Below are positions 17,694-26,087 of a DNA stretch of 64,000 bases, in pieces (within the stretch, counting starts at the first letter, position 1; each line of letters opens with the position of its first letter). The translations under genes were made by a program, and so were the position numbers. The notes below the pieces were generated by a model, which saw nothing but the letters and a program-made list of their open reading frames with translations, did no database searches and had not been told where the DNA came from. Source of the stretch: RGIG8497 sp045593265 (GTDB taxonomy: Bacteria > Bacillota > Clostridia > RGIG6154); NCBI GenBank assembly GCA_045593265.1, contig JAZNWH010000105.1, positions 1 to 64,000 of the forward strand. Direction: 5' to 3'.

Positions 17694-18525
17694 TCTTTAT
17701 GCCCTTTAAAAATTCATCTAAAAATTCTTCTGTATTAATGGGAAATGTATCAAAAGATGCTCCGTTTTTTTCCATTATGTGAGCAAGCATCGATGACTGG
17801 GGAACACCAAGTCCCAGCTTTGTCATTCGCTCTGCATCGGAAAAAACTTCCCTTGGTGATGCATCCTTCTCAATTTTCCCTTTATTCATAACTATAACTC
17901 TGTCGCAAAGGGCAGCCTCTTCCATATAATGCGTAATCAGAATTATCGCAATCCCTTCATTGTTAAGTTTTTTTATTGTTTCCATTACTTCTTGTCTGCC
18001 CTTGGGATCAAGCATTGCAGTTGATTCGTCAAAGACAATATATTCTGGCTCCATTGCAATAACTCCTGCAATTGCGACTCTTTGTTTCTGTCCTCCCGAA
18101 AGCATATGAGGTGCGTGGGAGCTATAAGCTGTCATGCCTACTGTCTTAAGAGAATCATTTACTCTTCTTCTTATTTCAGATGGCTCAACTCCAAGATTTT
18201 CAGGACCAAAAGCTACATCTTCTTCCACAATTGTTGCCACTATTTGATTATCAGGATTCTGAAAAACCATACCCACTCTGCGACGTATCTGTTCACTGTT
18301 TTTTTCATCAGCTGTATCAAATCCGTCAACATTTACAATTCCTTCGTCAGGGATACATATTCCGTTAAAGGTTTTTACAAGTGTAGATTTTCCTGAACCA
18401 TTATGACCGAGTATCGCTACAAGCTCACCTTTATTAATTTCAAGACTTACATTGTCAAGAACTTTTTTTCGCTGCTCTTTTTCTTCGCTGTCATAGGAAA
18501 AAGATACATTCTTTACTGAAATCAT
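17677..18525 (-). CDS. ecfA1: ECF transporter ATPase EcfA1
   Basis: A 282-residue ABC ATPase with Walker A GHNGSGKSTLVK, Q-loop FQNPDNQIVATIVEEDVAFGPEN, signature LSGGQKQRVAIAG and the characteristic EcfA1 Walker B VFDESTAMLDPKGR, where Ser replaces the usual Pro after DE. The start follows GGAGG. It is the first ECF gene, 18 bp after the methyltransferase. Confidence 0.95.
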   Translation of the reverse strand: MISVKNVSFSYDSEEKEQRKKVLDNVSLEINKGELVAILGHNGSGKSTLVKTFNGICIPDEGIVNVDGFDTADEKNSEQIRRRVGMVFQNPDNQIVATIVEEDVAFGPENLGVEPSEIRRRVNDSLKTVGMTAYSSHAPHMLSGGQKQRVAIAGVIAMEPEYIVFDESTAMLDPKGRQEVMETIKKLNNEGIAIILITHYMEEAALCDRVIVMNKGKIEKDASPREVFSDAERMTKLGLGVPQSSMLAHIMEKNGASFDTFPINTEEFLDEFLKGIKNENRN

Positions 18526-18543
18526 ATTTCCTCCGTATATAAT

Positions 18544-19401
18544 TTAAAAAATACATCTTGCTGTAGAACCACAAGGAAGAACTATTTTATCCCCTGTTAC
18601 AGGAATTCCCAATTCATCTGCTATGACAGACTCAATCTTATATTTCTTTCCTGCCGTAAGCTTCAATATGTTTGTCAGCACCGACGAAGCAAGACCTGTT
18701 GTATATGAATTTATTATAATAAATAATGGATTGTCAGAAAGCACCTTTACACATTCCTCCACAAGTCCGAACAGCTCGTTTTCAAGCTTCCATACTTCTC
18801 CACCGGGACCTCTGCCATAAGATGGAGGGTCCATTATAATTGCATCGTATTTATTACCGCGTCTTTGCTCACGCTGAACAAATTTCAAAACGTCATCTAC
18901 TATGTATCTTACAGGTTTGTCCCTAAGTCCCGAAAGAGCAGCATTTTCCTTTGCCCAGTTAACCATACCCTTTGATGCATCTACATGGCATACAACTCCA
19001 CCTGCAGCAGCTGCAGCAACAGTTGCTCCACCTGTATATGCAAATAAATTCAGAACCTTTATCTCTCTTCCTGAATTTTTAATCATCTCGTCAATAAAAT
19101 CCCAGTTTGCAGCCTGTTCAGGAAAAAGACCTGTATGCTTAAAACCGGTAGGTCTTACCATAAACTTTAAATTTCTGTACGATATAGTCCAGCTTTCAGG
19201 AAGTTTGTTTTTAAATGTCCAGTTACCACCACCTGAGCTGCTTCTTTTATAAACAGCATCAGCAAGCTTAGTATTCATTTTAGTTTTCCAGATAACCTGA
19301 GGGTCAGGACGAAGAAGAGTAATATTTCCCCATCTTTCCATCTTGTCTCCGTTTCCCGTCTGGATTATTTCATAGTCTTTCCACTTATCTGCAAGTATCA
19401 T
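18544..19401 (-). CDS. SAM-dependent RNA methyltransferase (RlmI/RlmK-like)
   Basis: A 285-residue class I methyltransferase. Motif I is VLNLFAYTGGATVAAAAAG, followed by HVDASKGMVNWAKENAALSG. The catalytic-site motif is IIMDPPSYGRGPGGEVWKLE. These belong to the family of 23S rRNA cytosine or guanine methyltransferases (COG1092 group), but the N-terminal PUA domain of RlmI is absent. It overlaps birA by 4 bp (ATGA). The target base cannot be deduced. Confidence 0.8.
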   Translation of the reverse strand: MILADKWKDYEIIQTGNGDKMERWGNITLLRPDPQVIWKTKMNTKLADAVYKRSSSGGGNWTFKNKLPESWTISYRNLKFMVRPTGFKHTGLFPEQAANWDFIDEMIKNSGREIKVLNLFAYTGGATVAAAAAGGVVCHVDASKGMVNWAKENAALSGLRDKPVRYIVDDVLKFVQREQRRGNKYDAIIMDPPSYGRGPGGEVWKLENELFGLVEECVKVLSDNPLFIIINSYTTGLASSVLTNILKLTAGKKYKIESVIADELGIPVTGDKIVLPCGSTARCIF

Positions 19402-20180
19402 AAATTTATTACTACCTCTCCTGTCATTAATGCTGCTTTGGTTTTGTCTTCAAATTCCACAACAAGACGGAATTCTTCATCAATATCAAGAACCTTTGCT
19501 GTTCCTCTGCCGGGAACTTCAACAACCTTTCCTTTAAGCAAATTCTTATTTTTGTATTCATTATAAAAAGTTTTTGCTTCGAGATTTTCATAATACACAA
19601 AAAACTTGTTTAAAACCCCTGCAATAATTCTGTTTTTCAAATCAGTTTCAACATTTGCAGTAAGAAATCCTGCTTTGTTTTCTATATCCTTGGGAAAACC
19701 GTCGGCGGGTGGATAAACATTTATTCCAATTCCGAGGACACAAAAACTTTCATTTCCTGAAAACACAGATTCTGCAAGTATTCCACATACTTTTTTATTT
19801 TTAAAATATATATCATTGACCCACTTGATTTGTGTATTGATATTTAAAATCTCATCAAGTGCCAAAGAAACAGCAACTGCAGCTGCTGTTGTTATAAGCA
19901 AGCTTTTTTCTGCTGTCATTTGGGGTCGAAGCAACACAGTCATATAAATTCCACTTTCATCAGGAGAAAAGAAGCTTCTGTCCATTCTGCCTCTGCCCGA
20001 TGTCTGCATTTTCGATACAACCAATGTACCTTCTTCTTCACCGGTTACACCAAGTTCCTTTGCGTCTTTATTAGTTGATTCTGTAACATCTTTTACAATT
20101 ATTTTTTTTAAACAATTTGTATATTTTTTTATTCCCTCTGACGTTATTTCGTCATTAATATTCATAGTTTTTTTAATCAT
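19398..20180 (-). CDS. birA: Biotin-[acetyl-CoA-carboxylase] ligase
   Basis: A 260-residue biotin protein ligase that activates biotin with ATP and attaches it to carboxylase carrier domains. The biotinyl-AMP loop GRGRMDRSFFSPDESGIY and the KWVNDIYFKNKKVCGIL motif are present, with the C-terminal SH3-like domain. The N-terminal helix-turn-helix of bifunctional BirA repressors is missing, so this is a catalytic-only (class I) enzyme. It overlaps its neighbours by 4 bp on each side. Confidence 0.93.
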   Translation of the reverse strand: MIKKTMNINDEITSEGIKKYTNCLKKIIVKDVTESTNKDAKELGVTGEEEGTLVVSKMQTSGRGRMDRSFFSPDESGIYMTVLLRPQMTAEKSLLITTAAAVAVSLALDEILNINTQIKWVNDIYFKNKKVCGILAESVFSGNESFCVLGIGINVYPPADGFPKDIENKAGFLTANVETDLKNRIIAGVLNKFFVYYENLEAKTFYNEYKNKNLLKGKVVEVPGRGTAKVLDIDEEFRLVVEFEDKTKAALMTGEVVINL

Positions 20181-21127
20181 ACTATTCTGTTTTTGCTATT
20201 TTTATTTTCTTCATAAGATTTTATATTTTCAGCCACAGAGTCTACGCATCTGCATCTTGCTTCGAAAGACCCCCACGCCATATGAGGAGTAAGACACACA
20301 TTTTCCATATCCTTAAGGGTATTATATACACTGCTTTCATCAAAGGGTTCAGTTGGGTAAACATCACAACCGAAGCCAGCTATTTTACCATCATTTAATG
20401 CACAAAGGACGGCTTCTTCGTCAACAACCTTTCCTCTTGCTGTGTTAACAACAATAACACCATTTTTCATTTTATCTATGGTCGCTTTGTTTATTATTCT
20501 GTCCGTTGACGGGCTGTGAGGAAGATGAATTGAGATAATATCGGAAATCTTGCAAAGTTCTTCAAGAGAAACTGTTTCAAATTCACTGTCGGGAGTTCTT
20601 TTGAAAACTACCACACGACAGCCAAATGCTTTGGCAACACGGGCAACCTGTTTTCCTATATTTCCCGCACCAACAATTCCCCATACTTTACCTGAAAGCT
20701 CATAATAAACAGGTTCAAGACAATTTGCTTTCATGCTTTTAGTATATTCGCCGCTTTTTACAAAATCGGTATACTGCGACATTTTGTTTGCAAGATTTAA
20801 AACCATACCAACTGTTACCTGGACAACACTGTCAGTTGAATATCCGATAATGTTATAAACTGCAATAGAATTTTCTCTGCAGTAATCAATATCAATATTA
20901 TCATAACCTGTTGCAGTAACACAAATCAGTTTAAGCTGTTTTGCATTTTTAAGATTTGCTTCATACAGCTTTATTTTATTTGTTATTATTACCTGACAAT
21001 CTCTTATTCTGCTTTCAACTTCATCAGCTTGTGTTGTCTGGTAAATTTCAGTTTCATGAAACTTGGTTATCGGTGATAAATCTATATCCCTACCAAGAGT
21101 TGCTGCATCAAGAATTACCGCTTTCAT
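20177..21127 (-). CDS. D-2-hydroxyacid dehydrogenase
   Basis: A 316-residue NAD-dependent oxidoreductase interconverting a 2-keto acid and a D-2-hydroxy acid. Rossmann motif: VWGIVGAGNIGKQVARVAKAFG. The catalytic Arg and Glu are expected around NTARGKVVDEEAV and the following strand, and the catalytic His in LTPHMAWGSFEAR. The AWGS motif after the His resembles glycerate and hydroxypyruvate reductase-like members. The physiological substrate is unknown. Confidence 0.88.
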   Translation of the reverse strand: MKAVILDAATLGRDIDLSPITKFHETEIYQTTQADEVESRIRDCQVIITNKIKLYEANLKNAKQLKLICVTATGYDNIDIDYCRENSIAVYNIIGYSTDSVVQVTVGMVLNLANKMSQYTDFVKSGEYTKSMKANCLEPVYYELSGKVWGIVGAGNIGKQVARVAKAFGCRVVVFKRTPDSEFETVSLEELCKISDIISIHLPHSPSTDRIINKATIDKMKNGVIVVNTARGKVVDEEAVLCALNDGKIAGFGCDVYPTEPFDESSVYNTLKDMENVCLTPHMAWGSFEARCRCVDSVAENIKSYEENKNSKNRIV

Positions 21128-21503
21128 TTTTTACCTTCCTTGTCCCCGGTCTGAAGCTTCTCTTTTTTTGACTCTGCGATGGTTTCTTTCCGGTGTTTGA
21201 AATCTTTTTCTTTTCTGTCTTTTTTACAGGCTTGTCCTGCTTTATATTCTTATCCTGTTCTTTTTTAACAACTGTTTTGTTTTTCTGATATCCTTTTGTA
21301 TTTCTCTGCTCTTTTTTTGTTGTTTCAAAGCTAAGTTTATTTTCGCTTATACCCATTAAAAGAGCCGCTGATATATCGTTAAGCAGATACCCTTTTTCCA
21401 ACAGAGCTATAACTGCACGATAATATTTCATATCCACTCTGTTTTTCAGGATTTTTTCTGTTAATTCAACAAGGCTTTTTTCGTCCATGCCTTTTTTTTG
21501 CAT
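21108..21503 (-). CDS. Small basic protein with a DEAD-box-helicase-linker-like N-terminus
   Basis: 131 residues. Residues 10-55 (ELTEKILKNRVDMKYYRAVIALLEKGYLLNDISAALLMG region) resemble the helical segment that follows the core of DbpA/CshA DEAD-box helicases. No helicase motif is present. The remainder is a disordered Lys/Arg/Gln/Ser-rich tail of about 70 residues with very high positive charge, suggestive of RNA or ribosome binding. The ribosome site AAGGAG is 13 nt before the first ATG, so a second in-frame ATG five codons later is possible. It overlaps the next gene by 20 bp. Function unknown. Confidence 0.6.
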   Translation of the reverse strand: MQKKGMDEKSLVELTEKILKNRVDMKYYRAVIALLEKGYLLNDISAALLMGISENKLSFETTKKEQRNTKGYQKNKTVVKKEQDKNIKQDKPVKKTEKKKISNTGKKPSQSQKKRSFRPGTRKVKNESGNS

Positions 21504-21515
21504 AACTATAATAAA

Positions 21516-22436
21516 TCACTCCTTAAGTTTTTCCAATTCTTTATCAGTAAGTATTAAATCACAAAATGCAACTGTATCCTTAAGCTGAGCTATATTTTTA
21601 CAACCTACTACAGGCATTGTAACAGGATTTTTTTGAGATATCAGGTATGCTATAACAACTGCTGCTATGCTTACACCCCTTTTTTGTGCAATCTCTCTTG
21701 CAGCAACATATCTTGCGATATTTTTATCACACCAATACCTCTCTTTTGATTTCCCGTCCAAAGTTCCTTTTTCATACTTTGAGAAAAAGCCTTTTGCCTG
21801 AGATGCAAAAGCAGTTACTTTCAAGTCGTTGTTTTGGTAAAATTCAAGTTCATCTTCATTCATCTCAACCAGTGTCGGGTCATCCTTGAAAAATGGAGAG
21901 GTTTCTGCCAAACTCCATTTAATTTCACTTGCAGCAAAACCTTTAAGTCCGTGAGACTTTGCATAATCGTTAGCTTCCTTTATTCTTGCTGATTTCCAGT
22001 TTGAGCATCCTATTGATACTGTTTTTCCCTCTTTTATAAAGCTGTTAAGAGTTTCTATTATTTCTCCTGCATGGATCTTAACGTCATCACGATGCAGATA
22101 GTATAAATCCACACATTCTGTATCAAGCCGAACCAGACTCTCTTCAATATCTCGTCTTAAGCTTTCAGAATCAAGACGGGATACATTCTGATAAGGAAAT
22201 CCACCTTTGGTTGAAACAAATATATCTTCACGCTTTTTTGTTTTCAGCCACTTACCTACAAGTATTTCACTCAATCCCTCACAGTACATATGTGCTGTAT
22301 CGAAATGATTTCCGCCAAGGTCAAAATAAAAGTCAAACAAGCTCATAACTTCACTTTCAGGAACCAAAGTTCCCATATAATCTGTACCCATTATAAGCTT
22401 AGAGGTTTTCTTTTGTGATATTTCCGTATAAAGCAT
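21516..22436 (-). CDS. Aldo/keto reductase
   Basis: A 306-residue TIM-barrel oxidoreductase, NADPH-dependent by family. The catalytic tetrad is recognisable in FDTAHMYCEG (Asp, Tyr), FVSTKGGF (Lys) and YYLHRDD (His). The C-terminal VVGCKNIAQL segment binds the cofactor phosphate. The ATG at 22436 has AGGTGATT 5 nt upstream. A longer frame to 22481 starts in the -35 box of the promoter. Substrate unknown. Confidence 0.88.
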   Translation of the reverse strand: MLYTEISQKKTSKLIMGTDYMGTLVPESEVMSLFDFYFDLGGNHFDTAHMYCEGLSEILVGKWLKTKKREDIFVSTKGGFPYQNVSRLDSESLRRDIEESLVRLDTECVDLYYLHRDDVKIHAGEIIETLNSFIKEGKTVSIGCSNWKSARIKEANDYAKSHGLKGFAASEIKWSLAETSPFFKDDPTLVEMNEDELEFYQNNDLKVTAFASQAKGFFSKYEKGTLDGKSKERYWCDKNIARYVAAREIAQKRGVSIAAVVIAYLISQKNPVTMPVVGCKNIAQLKDTVAFCDLILTDKELEKLKE

Positions 22437-22452
22437 ACAATCACCTATGATA

Positions 22453-22481
22453 ATTGTACCATATTTTAAAGAAAGTTTCAA
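22453..22481 (-). promoter_or_regulatory. Sigma-A promoter at the head of the long minus-strand cluster
   Basis: On the minus strand TTGAAA, 17 nt, TACAAT, 17 nt before the aldo/keto reductase ATG. No other strong terminator was noticed between this point and rho, so much of the 22.4-12.2 kb cluster may be one transcript. Confidence 0.6.
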
Positions 22482-22499
22482 GATTTTATTAAATAGATA

Positions 22500-22528
22500 T
22501 TTATTTTTTATCCAAAATGTGTTATTAT
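22500..22528 (+). promoter_or_regulatory. Probable promoter of the t6A operon
   Basis: TTTATT, 17 nt, TATTAT upstream of tsaE. The -35 box is weak. It is divergent to the promoter at 22453. Confidence 0.4.
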
Positions 22529-22559
22529 ATATCTATGAGTATATTAAACAGGAGCAATT

Positions 22560-22973
22560 ATGGTTATAACGTGCAAAAATTATGAAGAAACAATTGATGC
22601 CGGTTTTAAATTCGGACTTACACTAAAAAAAGGAGACATAGTTTGTCTTACAGGTGATTTGGGTGCAGGAAAAACCACTTTCACCAAAGGGATTGCAAAA
22701 GCTGTTAATTCAATTTATGAGCCTGTAAGCCCTACATTCAATATTGTAAACGAATATCCCGGTGATATTACCATTTTTCATTTTGACCTTTACAGGCTTG
22801 AAAGTGAAAATGATTTGTATTCAGTTGATATCGACAACTATCTTTTTGGAGATGGAATATGCGTTATAGAATGGCCGCAAATTGCACTTAATTTAATTGA
22901 CAAATACTATTCTGTGCAAATCAAGTATGATGCAGATGGCAGAATAATTGAAACAGAAAGGATTGAACGATAA
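22560..22973 (+). CDS. tsaE: t6A synthesis ATPase TsaE
   Basis: A 137-residue P-loop ATPase of the threonylcarbamoyl-adenosine (t6A37) tRNA modification system. Walker A is GDLGAGKTTFTKGIAK, and SPTFNIVNEYPG and HFDLYRLE are family motifs. CAGGAG precedes the ATG. It binds the TsaB-TsaD dimer and is needed for multiple turnover. The stop codon is followed immediately by tsaB. Confidence 0.95.
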   Translation: MVITCKNYEETIDAGFKFGLTLKKGDIVCLTGDLGAGKTTFTKGIAKAVNSIYEPVSPTFNIVNEYPGDITIFHFDLYRLESENDLYSVDIDNYLFGDGICVIEWPQIALNLIDKYYSVQIKYDADGRIIETERIER

Positions 22974-23654
22974 ATGAAGGTTCTTGCTATTGACACCTCT
23001 ACTTCGTCTGCTTCGGCGGCAATCGTAAGCGACGGAAGACTTTTGGGCGAAATAACTTTAAATCCTGATAAAGCTCATTCTCAGGTCATTATGCCTGTGA
23101 TAGAAAAATTACTTTCTCAGCTTGAGCTTACCCCTCGTGATATTGATATTTTTGCTGCAACTCAGGGGCCCGGCTCTTTTACCGGACTTCGAGTTGGCAT
23201 CAGCACCGTAAAAGGTCTTGCCGATGCTCAGGATAAACCTGTTATAGGTGTTTCAACCATGGAAGCCATGAGCCATATGTTTGGTTTTAGAAATGATTAC
23301 ATATGTACTCTTATTGATGCAAGAAGAAATCAGGTATATTTTGCACTTTATCAATATGTTGACGGCAATATAACTACCGTAATGGAACCTGATGTTGAAG
23401 ATATTTCAATTCTTTTAAGTAAACTTAGCTGCCTTAACAAACAGATTATTTTCACAGGCGACTGTGTGGAAAAATTCGTTGAACTTATTAAAGAACATAT
23501 GGGCAGCAGTGCGATAATGCCAATGCGTGCTTACTGTGTGAGTGTTGCCACAAGTGCAGCAATTCTTGCAGAAAAGATGTTCAACAAGAAAGAATACAAA
23601 AAAATCGAACCAGACTATATGATTAAAGCTTATGTAGATCAGGAAAACAAATAA
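22974..23654 (+). CDS. tsaB: t6A complex subunit TsaB
   Basis: A 226-residue ASKHA-fold protein, paralogue and partner of TsaD. The start ILAIDTSTSSASAAIV and TQGPGSFTGLRVGISTVKGLAD are diagnostic. It has no metal-binding His pair, as expected for the non-catalytic subunit. It begins directly after the tsaE stop codon, with AAAGG in the end of tsaE. Confidence 0.94.
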   Translation: MKVLAIDTSTSSASAAIVSDGRLLGEITLNPDKAHSQVIMPVIEKLLSQLELTPRDIDIFAATQGPGSFTGLRVGISTVKGLADAQDKPVIGVSTMEAMSHMFGFRNDYICTLIDARRNQVYFALYQYVDGNITTVMEPDVEDISILLSKLSCLNKQIIFTGDCVEKFVELIKEHMGSSAIMPMRAYCVSVATSAAILAEKMFNKKEYKKIEPDYMIKAYVDQENK

Positions 23655-23666
23655 AGGAGAAAGATT

Positions 23667-24107
23667 ATGATAGCAATCGGTTGCGACCACGGTGGTCTTG
23701 AATTAAAGGAAAGTATAATTAAGCATCTTAAAGACAGAGGTTTTGAGGTTAACGATTTTGGTACATACACAAAAGAGTCAGTTGATTATCCTGATATTGC
23801 AGCAAAGGTTTGTCCTGAAGTCTTAAACGGGAAATGTGAATTCGGTATATTGATATGCGGAACAGGAATAGGTATTTCTATCGCTGCAAATAAACATAAA
23901 GGCATCCGTGCTGCTCTCTGTTCCGACCCGTACAGTGCTGCAAAAACTAAAGAGCACAATAATGCAAATGTTATTTGTCTTGGTGGAAGAGTAACAGGTC
24001 CTGACCTTGCAAACACCATTGTAGATGCATATATTGATGCAAAATTCGAAGGGGACAGACACGAAAAAAGAATCAAGAAAATTACAGATATTGAAAATAA
24101 TCAATAA
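23667..24107 (+). CDS. rpiB: Ribose-5-phosphate isomerase B
   Basis: A 146-residue isomerase interconverting ribose 5-phosphate and ribulose 5-phosphate in the pentose phosphate pathway. The N-terminal IAIGCDHGGLELK and the anion-hole motif ICGTGIGISIAANKHKGIRAAL are present. The Cys in that motif is the catalytic base of RpiB. AAAGGAGAAAG precedes the ATG. It lies within the t6A operon. Confidence 0.94.
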   Translation: MIAIGCDHGGLELKESIIKHLKDRGFEVNDFGTYTKESVDYPDIAAKVCPEVLNGKCEFGILICGTGIGISIAANKHKGIRAALCSDPYSAAKTKEHNNANVICLGGRVTGPDLANTIVDAYIDAKFEGDRHEKRIKKITDIENNQ

Positions 24108-24116
24108 GGAGCAAAT

Positions 24117-24611
24117 ATGGAAAGAATTGATAAAATAAATTATTATCTTGACATAGCAGAAACAGTGCTTGAAAGAGGAACATGCCTCAGACGTAATTAC
24201 GGAGCTATCATCGTTAAGAATGACGAAATTATTTCAACGGGATATGTAGGCGCTCCAAGAATGAGAAAGAATTGTATTGATTTAGGTTATTGTCTGCGTC
24301 AGAAAATGAATATTCCACGTGGTACCCGTTATGAATTATGCCGTTCTGTTCATGCTGAAGCAAATGCAATAATCAGTGCTTCAAGACGTGATATGATTGG
24401 AGCAACTCTTTATCTTGTAGGAAGAGAAGTTGACAGTGGTGAATTGATTGAGAATGCATCCTCCTGTGCTATGTGTAAGCGTATGATTATCAATGCAGGA
24501 ATTGAAAAAGTCTGTATAAGAAACACGAAGGATAAATATACAATTATTGACGTTAATGACTGGATTGAAAATGACGATTCTCTTGAAGTTCCAGCTAAGG
24601 AAGGTTATTGA
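24117..24611 (+). CDS. dCMP/cytidine deaminase family protein (ComEB-like)
   Basis: A 164-residue zinc deaminase. The zinc site is SVHAEANAI (His and catalytic Glu) plus CAMCKRMI (two Cys). An extra His/Cys set earlier in the protein (LRRNYGAIIV, DLGYCLRQ) fits dCMP deaminases. It should convert dCMP to dUMP for thymidylate synthesis. ATAAGGAG precedes the ATG. Its stop shares one base with the next start codon. Confidence 0.88.
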   Translation: MERIDKINYYLDIAETVLERGTCLRRNYGAIIVKNDEIISTGYVGAPRMRKNCIDLGYCLRQKMNIPRGTRYELCRSVHAEANAIISASRRDMIGATLYLVGREVDSGELIENASSCAMCKRMIINAGIEKVCIRNTKDKYTIIDVNDWIENDDSLEVPAKEGY

Positions 24612-25633
24612 TGGATACACTTTTTGTAAAAGTAACTGTAGATGATACGAAAAATTTAAAGCAAGCCTCCGATATTATAAAAAACGGAGGTCTTGTTGCG
24701 TTTCCTACCGAAACGGTTTACGGTCTTGGAGGTAACGGGCTTAACAGTAATGCTGTAAAAAATATTTTTGCTGCAAAGGGCAGACCTATGGACAACCCTT
24801 TAATTCTTCACATCTGCAGTCTCTCGCAGCTTGAAGGTCTTGTAAAAGAAGTTACATCATGTGCAAAAACACTTATTGATAATTTCTGGCCGGGTCCTAT
24901 GACATTAATTTTCAGAAAGAAAGACATTGTTCCTCCTGAAACTTCAGGAGGACTAAATACCGTAGCAATTCGTTTTCCCGAAAATGAAATTGCTCAGAAG
25001 TTCATTGAATTCTGCGACTTACCTATCGCGGCACCGAGTGCCAATACGTCCGGAAGACCAAGTCCTACAAAAGCACAACATGTTTTTGAGGATATGAATG
25101 GCAAAATTGAAATGATACTTGATGGTGGTGAATGTGAAATAGGACTTGAATCCACCGTAATCGATGTAACAGGTGAAAACCCGGTTATATGCCGACCCGG
25201 TGGTATAACTTTAGAGCAAGTGAAAAAATTCTTTCCTCTTGCCTGTTACGACAAGCATTTAACAGAAGAAAACAGTGCTGACTTCAAACCTATAAGTCCC
25301 GGTATGAAATATAAACATTATGCACCAAAGGGTGATTTAATTGTACTTGACGGAGATTTTGATAAAATCAAAGAAATAGTTTTAAATGATAAAGCTGCAG
25401 GTTTTATCACATTTGACCAGTACAGAATTACAAACTCTGAAAAGGAATTTTCTCTTGGCAATATTAACTCACCTCTTGATTGCAGCCACAGACTTTTTGA
25501 TATTCTGAGAAAATGCGACTCTTTAGGCTTAGAAAAGATTTATTCAATGTGTCCACCCTCCGACGGAATTGGTTTTGCTCTTTGCAACAGACTGTTTAAA
25601 GCGGCAGGCGGAAAAATTATTAAACTGGATTGA
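24611..25633 (+). CDS. L-threonylcarbamoyladenylate synthase (TsaC/Sua5)
   Basis: A 340-residue enzyme making threonylcarbamoyl-AMP from threonine, bicarbonate and ATP, the first t6A step. The YrdC domain has FPTETVYGLGGNGLN and KGRPMDNPLILHI, plus PSANTSGRPSPTKAQHV. A C-terminal Sua5 domain (about residues 215-340) makes this the long Sua5 form rather than the short TsaC. The ATG is chosen over an adjacent TTG. Confidence 0.94.
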   Translation: MDTLFVKVTVDDTKNLKQASDIIKNGGLVAFPTETVYGLGGNGLNSNAVKNIFAAKGRPMDNPLILHICSLSQLEGLVKEVTSCAKTLIDNFWPGPMTLIFRKKDIVPPETSGGLNTVAIRFPENEIAQKFIEFCDLPIAAPSANTSGRPSPTKAQHVFEDMNGKIEMILDGGECEIGLESTVIDVTGENPVICRPGGITLEQVKKFFPLACYDKHLTEENSADFKPISPGMKYKHYAPKGDLIVLDGDFDKIKEIVLNDKAAGFITFDQYRITNSEKEFSLGNINSPLDCSHRLFDILRKCDSLGLEKIYSMCPPSDGIGFALCNRLFKAAGGKIIKLD

Positions 25634-25637
25634 TTTT

Positions 25638-26087
25638 ATGGAATTTAAAATAGTTAAACTTGAAAGAAAACATCTTGCAGACTGCAATGAAATAGACCGT
25701 CTTTCTTTTTCATCGCCATGGTCTCCAAAGGAATTCGAAAAAGAGCTTGATAATGCTATTGCTCATTATTTTGTAGCAGAGTCAGACGAGAAAGCTGTTG
25801 GATACGGTGGTTACTGGTGGACCTTTGATGAAGCACAGATTACCAACATTGCTGTACATCCCGATTTCAGAAAGCGGGGTGTCGGACAGGCTATTTTAGA
25901 AAAAATGATTGAAGAAGTTAATGATGGATTTGTTAAAACCCTTACCCTTGAAGTTCGAAAAAGCAATATTGCTGCACAGAACCTTTACAGGAAAATGGGA
26001 TTTGTACAGGTCGGGCTTCGTCCTAAATACTATGAACGCACCGAAGATGCTGTTTTAATGACAAAGGAGATAGAATACATTGATTAA
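25638..26087 (+). CDS. rimI: Ribosomal protein S18-alanine N-acetyltransferase (RimI family)
   Basis: A 149-residue GNAT enzyme. The acetyl-CoA loop is VHPDFRKRGVGQAILEKM, followed by TLEVRKSNIAAQNLYRKMGF and the C-terminal YYERTEDAVLM typical of RimI. In Firmicutes rimI is regularly found between tsaB and tsaD, which supports the name. A frame extending upstream into the Sua5 gene is not used. The ribosome site is weak, consistent with translational coupling. Confidence 0.88.
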   Translation: MEFKIVKLERKHLADCNEIDRLSFSSPWSPKEFEKELDNAIAHYFVAESDEKAVGYGGYWWTFDEAQITNIAVHPDFRKRGVGQAILEKMIEEVNDGFVKTLTLEVRKSNIAAQNLYRKMGFVQVGLRPKYYERTEDAVLMTKEIEYID

